Source: Photobacterium alginatilyticum (GTDB taxonomy: Bacteria > Pseudomonadota > Gammaproteobacteria > Enterobacterales > Vibrionaceae). From it: a stretch of 64,000 nt of DNA. The position numbers and the translations under genes were made by a program. Below the pieces are notes generated by a model. It worked only from the letters and a program-made list of their open reading frames with translations, ran no database searches and was not told the DNA's origin. Of this stretch, positions 57,739 to 64,000 are shown one piece after another; positions within the stretch are counted from its first letter, which is position 1; each line of letters starts with the position of its first letter. The stretch is from the NCBI RefSeq assembly GCF_009910675.1, contig NZ_RSEJ01000008.1, forward strand, positions 1 through 64,000. The letters run 5' to 3'.

Positions 57739-59121
57739 CTACTTACGGCGCCATGTCGTGCCCTGAGGACCATCTTCAAGGATGATATCCATTGCCAGCA
57801 ACTTGTCACGGGCCTCATCGGCTGCCGCCCAGTCTTTCGCTGCACGTGCATCAAGGCGCTGTTGGATTAGCGCTTCGATTTCCGCCACGTCATCACTTTC
57901 TCCGGCACCACCTTGCAGGAAGGCTTCCGGCTCCTGTGCCAACAGGCCAAGAACATCAGCCAGCTCACGCATACGTGCGCCCAGTGCCGATGCCGTAGCG
58001 AGATCATCCGATTTCAGGCGGTTGATTTCACGTGCCATATCAAACAGTGCAGAATAAGCTTCCGGCGTATTGAAATCGTCATCCATCGCTTCTTTGAAGC
58101 GAGTTACGAACTCGTCGCCACCAGCTGCTGGTGCGTCGGCATCCAGACCGCGTAGCGAGGTATACAGGCGCTCAAGGGCAGAACGTGCCTGCTTCAGGTT
58201 ATCTTCGCTGTAGTTAAGCTGGCTACGGTAGTGGCCGGACATTAGGAAGTAACGTACGGTTTCGGCATCGAAATAACCCAGTACGTCACGGATGGTAAAG
58301 AAGTTACCCAGGGACTTGGACATCTTCTCGCGATCAACCATTACCATGCCACTGTGCATCCAGGTATTCACATACTGCGAGCCTGTTGCGCAGCATGACT
58401 GGGCAATTTCATTTTCATGGTGCGGGAACTGCAGATCAGAACCGCCGCCGTGGATATCAAAATGATCACCCAGGATCGCCGAGTTCATTGCCGAACATTC
58501 AATATGCCAGCCCGGACGACCTGCGCCCCACGGTGATTCCCACGTCGGCTCACCCGGCTTGGACATTTTCCACAACACGAAATCCAGCGGGCTGCGCTTG
58601 GCCGTTTCGATATCAACACGGGCACCGGCCTGCAGCTGCTCAAGATCCTGCTTAGACAGCTTGCCGTATTCGTCAAACTTGCTGACTTCAAACATCACAT
58701 CGCCATTGTCTGCGACGTAGGCAAAACCACGCTCGATCAGGCGCTCACACATGGCAATAATTTCATCGATGTAGTCCGTAGCACGAGGCTCAATATCCGG
58801 ACGCTTCATGCCCAGCGCGTCGAAGTCGGCGTGCATTTCACCGATCAGGCGTTCGGTCAGCGAGTCACAACTTTCGCCATTTTCTGCCGCACGCTTAATG
58901 ATCTTGTCATCGATATCCGTGATATTACGTACAAAGGTCAGATCATAACCGGAATAGCGCAGGTAGCGCGAAACCACGTCGAACGAAACGAAAGTACGGC
59001 CATGACCGATGTGACACAAATCGTAAATGGTAACCCCACAGACGTACATGCCTACTTTACCAGGCTGGATGGGTGTAAATTCCTCTTTCTGTCTAGTGAG
59101 CGAGTTATAGATCTTTAACAT
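57739..59121 (-). CDS. cysS: Cysteinyl-tRNA synthetase
   Basis: CysS charges tRNA-Cys. The 460-residue class I synthetase has the zinc Cys and HIGH region ([27 protein letters not shown]), [16 protein letters not shown], the zinc ligands around [10 protein letters not shown] and [10 protein letters not shown], and KMSKS ([12 protein letters not shown]). The C-terminal helical and anticodon-binding domains end [12 protein letters not shown]. It is divergent from ppiB, as in many gammaproteobacteria. No T-box or tRNA-like leader is visible upstream. Confidence 0.97.
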   Translation of the reverse strand: MLKIYNSLTRQKEEFTPIQPGKVGMYVCGVTIYDLCHIGHGRTFVSFDVVSRYLRYSGYDLTFVRNITDIDDKIIKRAAENGESCDSLTERLIGEMHADFDALGMKRPDIEPRATDYIDEIIAMCERLIERGFAYVADNGDVMFEVSKFDEYGKLSKQDLEQLQAGARVDIETAKRSPLDFVLWKMSKPGEPTWESPWGAGRPGWHIECSAMNSAILGDHFDIHGGGSDLQFPHHENEIAQSCCATGSQYVNTWMHSGMVMVDREKMSKSLGNFFTIRDVLGYFDAETVRYFLMSGHYRSQLNYSEDNLKQARSALERLYTSLRGLDADAPAAGGDEFVTRFKEAMDDDFNTPEAYSALFDMAREINRLKSDDLATASALGARMRELADVLGLLAQEPEAFLQGGAGESDDVAEIEALIQQRLDARAAKDWAAADEARDKLLAMDIILEDGPQGTTWRRK

Positions 59122-59472
59122 GTCTCGTAGTTACTCATTTTATGGGGTTACTTTAAGAGGAGTAATTACACCTCTAATAACTAATGAAGGCAAGGAAAAA
59201 TACGCTCAGGACGCGGTTTATACCGGCCTGGGGGAGAAAACAACCACTGTGCCGGAAAGTCCGTAATCGCAGGGTAATTGATTTCCCGCTTTCATCGCGG
59301 TTCACCTATAGTTATACCAATGTGGTTACTTATTGGTTTGGCATGAAATTCGGTGAAATAATCATCTTATTTCACCATAGACGGAGAATGATGAGAGATC
59401 ATGTTGACGCCTTTCCTTAGTAATATAAAATCCGGTATTTAAAGCAATAAACATCCATTAAAGGACAAGCTC
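59122..59472. other. Divergent promoter region of cysS and ppiB
   Basis: 351 bp. It contains an imperfect inverted repeat ACCAATGTGG...TTATTGGT (about 59317-59337) on the ppiB side. A 78-codon ORF (59184-59420) has no ribosome-binding site or recognisable product and is left out. Confidence 0.5.
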
Positions 59473-59970
59473 ATGGTAACGCTTCACACTACTTTTGGTG
59501 ACATCAAGATTCAGCTAAACACAGAAAAAGCGCCTGAAACGTGTGCAAACTTCCTGCAATACTGCCGTGACGGTTTCTACAGCGATACACTATTCCACCG
59601 TGTTATCGATGGTTTCATGATCCAGGGCGGCGGCATGGCTTCTGGCATGGTAGAGAAAGAAACTCGCGCGCCAATCAAAAATGAAGCGAACAACGGCCTA
59701 AGCAACAAAGTCGGTACGCTGGCAATGGCGCGTACTATGGAGCCGCACTCTGCAAGCTCTCAGTTCTTCATCAACGTAAACGACAACAAGTTCCTGGACT
59801 TCAAATCAGAAACACCTGACGGTTGGGGCTACTGTGTATTTGCAGAAGTTGTTGAAGGCATGGACGTTGTTAACAAGATCAAAGCGGTTTCTACCGGTAA
59901 CTGGGGCTATGTGCACCAGGACGTACCTGTTGAAGAAGTGGTCATCAACAGCGTCACTATCGAAGAGTAA
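59473..59970 (+). CDS. ppiB: Cytoplasmic peptidyl-prolyl cis-trans isomerase B (cyclophilin)
   Basis: A 165-residue cyclophilin without signal peptide, accelerating proline isomerisation in protein folding. Characteristic stretches are [16 protein letters not shown] (active-site Arg), [23 protein letters not shown] and [15 protein letters not shown]. An AAAGGACAAGCTC ribosome-binding region precedes the ATG. lpxH starts 42 bp downstream and is probably co-transcribed, the common ppiB-lpxH arrangement. Confidence 0.96.
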   Translation: MVTLHTTFGDIKIQLNTEKAPETCANFLQYCRDGFYSDTLFHRVIDGFMIQGGGMASGMVEKETRAPIKNEANNGLSNKVGTLAMARTMEPHSASSQFFINVNDNKFLDFKSETPDGWGYCVFAEVVEGMDVVNKIKAVSTGNWGYVHQDVPVEEVVINSVTIEE

Positions 59971-60012
59971 TCCATACTCTCAGGGTGGCCTTATGGCTGC
60001 CCTCCCTTCCTT

Positions 60013-60747
60013 ATGACAACACTGTTTATTTCTGATCTGCACCTCAGTGCCGAGCGTACCGATATCACCGACTGTTTTCTTACTTTCATGAAGGAAGAAA
60101 CTACGGGGATCGATGCCCTGTACGTCTTGGGTGATCTATTCGAAATGTGGATTGGCGACGATGACGACTCTCCCTTCCACCAGCAAATCAAGTCGGCCTT
60201 CAGGCAACTGACAGACTCGGGGATCCCCTGCTACTTCATTCACGGCAACCGTGATTTTCTGGTCGGGAAGCGATTTAGCCGGGAAACCGGGGTCCAGCTA
60301 CTGCCGGAGCATAGCGTGATCGACTTGTATGGTACGCCGACGTTGATCCTCCATGGCGATACACTGTGCACCCTGGACGAAGAGTATCAACGCTACCGGA
60401 GAAAAGTACATAACCGCTTCATTCAATGGTTATTTTTCCGCTTGCCGTTGTCCTATCGACAGAAAATCGGTAACAAGATGCGCAGTAACAGCAGCATGAC
60501 GAACCAGGAAAAAGCGCAGGATGTCATGGATGTCACCCCGGATGAGGTGGAAAAGATCATGGCACAGTACCAGGTGACGGCCATGATCCACGGCCATACC
60601 CATCGCCCGGCAATTCATCACCTGAATGTCGGCAGCCTGCCTGCATCGAGGACGGTACTGGGTGACTGGTATGATCACGGCTCGGTACTGATCTGCACAT
60701 CTGACGGCTGCCAGCTGGAAACGCGCGACTTTACCCTGTCGTCCTGA
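60013..60747 (+). CDS. lpxH: UDP-2,3-diacylglucosamine hydrolase
   Basis: LpxH removes UMP from UDP-2,3-diacylglucosamine to give lipid X in lipid A synthesis, at the inner face of the inner membrane. The 244-residue metallophosphoesterase shows all metal motifs: SDLHLS near the N-terminus, GDLFEMWIGDDD, HGNRDF, LHGDTL and HGHTHRP. The start MTTLFISDLHLSAER is the family norm, with CCTTCCTT and no strong ribosome-binding site upstream, so coupling to ppiB translation is possible. Confidence 0.96.
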   Translation: MTTLFISDLHLSAERTDITDCFLTFMKEETTGIDALYVLGDLFEMWIGDDDDSPFHQQIKSAFRQLTDSGIPCYFIHGNRDFLVGKRFSRETGVQLLPEHSVIDLYGTPTLILHGDTLCTLDEEYQRYRRKVHNRFIQWLFFRLPLSYRQKIGNKMRSNSSMTNQEKAQDVMDVTPDEVEKIMAQYQVTAMIHGHTHRPAIHHLNVGSLPASRTVLGDWYDHGSVLICTSDGCQLETRDFTLSS

Positions 60748-60799
60748 CCGCTAGCGGTTCAGCCGGGCCTCTTGCTCATTACTCACTAGCTCATCACTC

Positions 60800-60829
60800 A
60801 AAAGGTACGCCATAGCGTACCTTTTTTAT
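60800..60829 (+). terminator. Intrinsic terminator of ppiB-lpxH
   Basis: A 10-bp stem AAAGGTACGC/GCGTACCTTT (60801-60810 with 60815-60824) with TTTTTTATT on the plus strand. The minus side has TTTTGAG and may weakly stop the convergent permease gene. Confidence 0.88.
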
Positions 60830-60870
60830 TGTGATGGCGACAGGTTCTACCGGTTACCTTACTCTCACGG

Positions 60871-61764
60871 CTAGGATAGTGATTGCGCAGAGCTCAGTTT
60901 TGCACGTTCACCGGCCCATGAGCGGTACATCGAGAACGAAGTGTAGAGTACAACGCCAATCACCAACCAGGCTAACAACTGCAGATTTAGCGACTTTACC
61001 AGGTATGCCGCAATCACCACTCCTATCGGTCCGGTAATTGCCACCACCAGGGCCGCCCGGCTGTTAATACGGTTCATCCTGATAAAACTGCCAGCCGAGA
61101 AGAACGTCAAGAATGCACAGGAACACATCATGATTGGGAAGGCTGCCAGCGGGTGCATACCCAGCAGGTACACCATGGTCATACACGGTGCATACAAGCC
61201 AATTCCCACCGTCATCAGCGCCCCGAACAAGAAGTTACCGGCAATAGCAACCCCCAGCTTCCAGCCGCTCAGCCCGAGGGCTAATCCGCCAAGAGGAAAC
61301 AGCTCCAGTTGACCGGCGAGCATCAGGGTGGCAACCACCAGCAACGCCGCACTCATCGCCAACCGTATCAGCTGGCGATCCCAGCCGGATACCAGCCGAG
61401 CGCCAACCGTCGCCCCAAGACAGGCAGCCAGAACCAGGCTAACCATGGTGACTTCGTCAACATCAACCGCGGTTAAAAAGATCAGTGACTGGGCAACCGT
61501 CGCAACAACAGCCTGACTGTTCAGGGTGCCGGGCAGGAGCTTGTCATCAACGAGCTTGAATTGTTTATACCCGGCCGTTTTAATTGCAAAGCTACCCACT
61601 CCAAGGGTATCGCAAAAATTGGCAAAGCCGCCAATAAGGCCAATCGGAAAAATCTTAGTTTGCGCTTCCTGCTTACGATTTTTGCGCCACGCATTGAGCA
61701 GCATGACAACAAAAATGCCTCCACCTACAAGCAATCCAGCTTGTATGACTGTAAAGACCGTCAT
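60871..61764 (-). CDS. TSUP-family (TauE/SafE) membrane permease
   Basis: A 297-residue membrane protein with about eight TM helices. It fits the TauE/SafE family thought to move sulfite, sulfonates or related anions. Family-like segments are GLIGGFANFCDTLGVGSFAIKTAGY, LLPGTLNSQAVVATVAQSLIFL, VLAACLGATVGARLVSGW, and ALVVAITGPIGVVIAAYLV. A GTG start at 61773 is possible; ATG 61764 was taken. The substrate is unknown; no sulfur gene is adjacent. It is convergent with lpxH. Confidence 0.82.
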   Translation of the reverse strand: MTVFTVIQAGLLVGGGIFVVMLLNAWRKNRKQEAQTKIFPIGLIGGFANFCDTLGVGSFAIKTAGYKQFKLVDDKLLPGTLNSQAVVATVAQSLIFLTAVDVDEVTMVSLVLAACLGATVGARLVSGWDRQLIRLAMSAALLVVATLMLAGQLELFPLGGLALGLSGWKLGVAIAGNFLFGALMTVGIGLYAPCMTMVYLLGMHPLAAFPIMMCSCAFLTFFSAGSFIRMNRINSRAALVVAITGPIGVVIAAYLVKSLNLQLLAWLVIGVVLYTSFSMYRSWAGERAKLSSAQSLS

Positions 61765-61994
61765 ATTTTGCACAAAATTTTCTCAAAAGGGACTATATTG
61801 TGGATTAACTTAGTGATTAATTCTATGCTACTGGTCACAGACGTGATTTGCTATTGGATGCACTCTGTGAAACCATCATCATTTATAGTATTTTGTCTTC
61901 AAGGCGGCCTGATAAAGCGTTTTATCGCCTGCCAAGCAAACTCTGGTGCCGGACGGCTCATTAATTACAATATCAATAGATTACGTCAGATTTC

Positions 61995-63221
61995 ATGCAC
62001 TCATATCTTGCTCGACAACCTGTTTTAAACAGAGACAAAGCAACCGTTGGTTACGAGTTGCTGTTCCGTGATGGCCCTAATAATTGTTTTCCGGATGTTG
62101 GTGACGAACACGCAACCAATCGTTTGTTAGCTGATAATTTCTTTACCTCGGGGGCAATAGAAGCTACATCGGGGAAGAAAGCCTTCGTCAATTTTCCCTA
62201 TACCAGCCTCATTCAGCGCACCCCGCTGATGTTCCCTAAGAAAAGCTTTATCATCGAGATCCTTGAAACCTGCGATCCCAGTGACGAATTACTCGAAGCG
62301 GTGATCGAACTCAACAGCAAAGGCTATACCCTTGCGCTGGATGATTTCGTTCCCAGTGCAGAGTGGAAGCGTTTCCTGCCGTATATCCATATCATTAAAT
62401 TTGATATTCGCACGGTACCTATTGCCAAGGCCCGCTTCTTTATCCGCCATCATAAGGACAAGACGAACAAGATCCTGTTTCTGGCAGAGAAAGTAGAAAC
62501 GCACGACGAGTTCACCGAAGCCTGCGAAGCAGGTTTTGACCTTTTCCAGGGCTTTTTCTTCAGCCAGCCGGAAATGTTGCAGCGCAAGACACTGACTCCA
62601 TGTGCGTTGACCACGCTGCGCCTGTACAAGGAGATTACCCTTTCCGACGTCGACTTTGGCACCATCGAAAGTATCATCGCCACCGATGTCTCGCTGTCAT
62701 ACAAGCTGCTACGCCATGTCAACAACCTGACATATACCCGGGCCAAACCGATCTCCTCGTTCAAACAGGCGCTGGTCTATCTCGGTGAAGAGCGCCTGAG
62801 ACGATTTGTTACCTTCGTCGCCACGGCCCATGCCACCGAAAAAAAACCGCAGTCACTCTATAGCCTGTCGCTGCAGCGAGCCCATTTCTGCGAGCGCCTG
62901 AGCAATCTGGCAAGAACCGACATCATCGGGAACCAGGCCTTCCTGACCGGACTGTTCTCGCTGTTGGACTCCCTGCTCGACCAGCCGATAGAAGAGGTGA
63001 TCACCCTGCTTCCTCTGGATAAGCAAGTCCAGCAGGCACTGGTGCACCAAACCGGTCCGCTGGGGCATATTCTCAAGTTAATCACAGCGTATGACAAAGC
63101 CGAGTGGGAAGCCGTTAGCCTGCTGAGCAAACAACTCCAAATCAATGAATCAGACGTTGCAGAACTGTATCTGGAGTCTTTAAAATGGTCTTCTTATTTT
63201 GAACATACAGCGACTGATTAA
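61995..63221 (+). CDS. EAL-HDOD domain signalling protein
   Basis: A 408-residue cytoplasmic protein with an N-terminal EAL-like domain (about 1-200) and a C-terminal HDOD domain (about 205-400). EAL positions are partly changed: YELLFRDG in place of YEALLR, FVNF, EILETCD, ALDDFVP in place of DDFG, IKFDIR, LAEKVET in place of AEGVE, and FQGFFFSQP. Several metal ligands are kept, but the altered loops make c-di-GMP hydrolysis doubtful. HDOD parts include SYKLLRHVNNLTYTRAKPISSFKQALVYLG. Such YuxH-like proteins are usually regulatory. No strong ribosome-binding site is seen. ychJ follows 3 bp after its stop, suggesting one operon. Confidence 0.87.
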   Translation: MHSYLARQPVLNRDKATVGYELLFRDGPNNCFPDVGDEHATNRLLADNFFTSGAIEATSGKKAFVNFPYTSLIQRTPLMFPKKSFIIEILETCDPSDELLEAVIELNSKGYTLALDDFVPSAEWKRFLPYIHIIKFDIRTVPIAKARFFIRHHKDKTNKILFLAEKVETHDEFTEACEAGFDLFQGFFFSQPEMLQRKTLTPCALTTLRLYKEITLSDVDFGTIESIIATDVSLSYKLLRHVNNLTYTRAKPISSFKQALVYLGEERLRRFVTFVATAHATEKKPQSLYSLSLQRAHFCERLSNLARTDIIGNQAFLTGLFSLLDSLLDQPIEEVITLLPLDKQVQQALVHQTGPLGHILKLITAYDKAEWEAVSLLSKQLQINESDVAELYLESLKWSSYFEHTATD

Positions 63222-63224
63222 TCC

Positions 63225-63746
63225 ATGCCTACGCCAGACCAGCAATGCCCGTGCGGCAGCAAGAAAACACTGGTAACTTGCTGCCAGCCCATCCATCAAC
63301 AGCCATCACGAGCCCAGCACCCGGAGCAGTTAATGCGCGCCAGGTACAGTGCGCATGTCCTTGGCCTTGTTGACTTTGTCGTTGCCACCTACCACCCAAG
63401 CTGCGAGGCAGAGCAGTACCGCGAGGCCATTGCCGAATCAGTACATTCTCACTGGCTGGGCCTGGAGGTTATCAGCAGCGAAGTTGCCGAAAACGGTGAA
63501 GGGTATGTGGAATTCAAGGCCTATTACCAAGAAGGCGACGATGAATTTTGCCTGCAAGAAAAATCACGCTTCCTGCGCGAGCCTGTCGGCGAGGAAAACC
63601 AGTGGTTTTATATCGACGGGGAATACCCGCAACTGACAGAAGAACAGCCAATTGAAGCACCGACACCAGCCATCAGCGATAAAGTCGGTCGTAATGACCC
63701 ATGCCCGTGCGGTAGCGGCAAAAAATTCAAAAAGTGCTGCGGCTAA
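63225..63746 (+). CDS. ychJ: YchJ family protein with two SEC-C motifs
   Basis: A 173-residue protein of the UPF0225 family. It carries a SEC-C zinc motif at each end: [13 protein letters not shown] (residues 8-20) and [16 protein letters not shown] at the C-terminus. The central NTF2-like domain includes [28 protein letters not shown] and [23 protein letters not shown]. The function is not established. It starts 3 bp after the EAL-HDOD gene. Confidence 0.9.
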   Translation: MPTPDQQCPCGSKKTLVTCCQPIHQQPSRAQHPEQLMRARYSAHVLGLVDFVVATYHPSCEAEQYREAIAESVHSHWLGLEVISSEVAENGEGYVEFKAYYQEGDDEFCLQEKSRFLREPVGEENQWFYIDGEYPQLTEEQPIEAPTPAISDKVGRNDPCPCGSGKKFKKCCG

Positions 63747-63760
63747 CCGGTAAGCCTGTC

Positions 63761-63790
63761 CGAAGCCCGAATTATCGGGCTTCTTTTTTC
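63761..63790 (+). terminator. Intrinsic terminator of the EAL-HDOD/ychJ unit
   Basis: A 9-bp stem GAAGCCCGA/TCGGGCTTC (63762-63770 with 63775-63783), followed by TTTTTTCCCC, 15 bp after the ychJ stop codon. Confidence 0.9.
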
Positions 63791-63966
63791 CCCTCCTCAC
63801 TGCTGTCTGATCAGCTTCTACGAATTAGTGTTACGATTCTCAGTAACAGTTTGACCAAGGTCACAATCTGTCTAACAACACAGACACAACGAACAAAAAA
63901 CACTCAATTTACACCCCTCATTGTCGATAAATTGACCACAACTCTTTAAAGAAATGAGGCAATGAC

Positions 63967-64000
63967 ATGATAAACCCCAACAACAATCTGCCGTTGAACG
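63967..64000 (+). CDS. Start of an unidentified gene, cut by the window end
   Basis: ATG 63967 opens MINPNNNLPLN and runs off the window. GAGG lies about 10 nt upstream. A possible -35 TTGACC lies at 63851-63856 in the upstream 170 bp. Eleven codons are too few to name a product. Confidence 0.45.
   Translation, partial: MINPNNNLPLN

Noticed and set aside
59184..59420. 78-codon ORF between cysS and ppiB
   Set aside because: No ribosome-binding site, unusual composition (Arg/Lys/Tyr-rich) and overlap with the ppiB promoter area.

Overview
The window reads as a chromosomal segment of a marine gammaproteobacterium of the family Vibrionaceae, most like Photobacterium. This rests on the gene complement and synteny: cydABX-ybgE, ybgC-tolQRAB-pal-cpoB, nadA, ruvAB/ruvC-yebC-aspS, cmoAB, and several chemoreceptor genes. 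No database comparison was possible, so the genus is an inference. Most of the window is core genome. The accessory parts are a group II intron end, a chemotaxis operon, an extra chemoreceptor between ruvC and ruvA, and a regulator plus a MITE-like element between cydA and ruvB.

Layout. 1-500: the 5' end of a group II intron (minus strand) abutting the terminator of a two-gene tRNA-Ser operon. 600-3900: a large MscS-family channel. 3.9-13.8 kb: an eight-gene chemotaxis operon on the minus strand (chemoreceptor-like protein with a possible CheZ-type motif, cheY, STAS, cheA, cheW, large chemoreceptor, cheR, cheB), with no flagellar genes, cheD or cheZ. 14-16.5 kb: alaE, purU and a second tRNA-Ser(GGA). 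16.7-19.4 kb: a YecA-like protein, a BASS transporter and nadA. 19.5-25 kb: the Tol-Pal operon. 25-28.4 kb: cytochrome bd oxidase with the unlisted small gene cydX; upstream are two perfect FNR boxes and an ArcA-like box. 28.4-30.8 kb: a probable short transcript encoding a 24-residue peptide, an RpiR-type regulator and a 284-bp element with 24-bp perfect terminal inverted repeats. 30.8-38.6 kb: ruvB, ruvA (with a LexA box), an extra multi-TM chemoreceptor, ruvC, yebC, aspS and a DUF72 gene. 38.7-43 kb: an HBM-type chemoreceptor and the tRNA-modifying pair cmoA/cmoB.

43.0-46.4 kb holds a tight three-gene operon: a retropepsin-like lipoprotein, an inactive-transglutaminase-like/multi-TM membrane protein and a RimK-like ATP-grasp ligase. 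It looks like a peptide-ligation and proteolysis system at the envelope with no clear substrate, and is the best candidate here for poorly described biology. 46.4-64 kb: a PatB/MalY-like C-S lyase, a VC2046-like protein, an SDR that has lost its catalytic residues, adhE, a MarC protein, a voltage-gated-type K+ channel with a C-terminal zinc ribbon, SgrR, GlpQ, CysS, PpiB, LpxH, a TSUP permease, an EAL-HDOD protein and YchJ. The window ends in the first codons of another gene.

One pattern spans the window: several intrinsic terminators on the minus strand run directly into the same downstream word (T-tract then CGTATCTG or a close variant), and the group II intron appears to have inserted at such a site.
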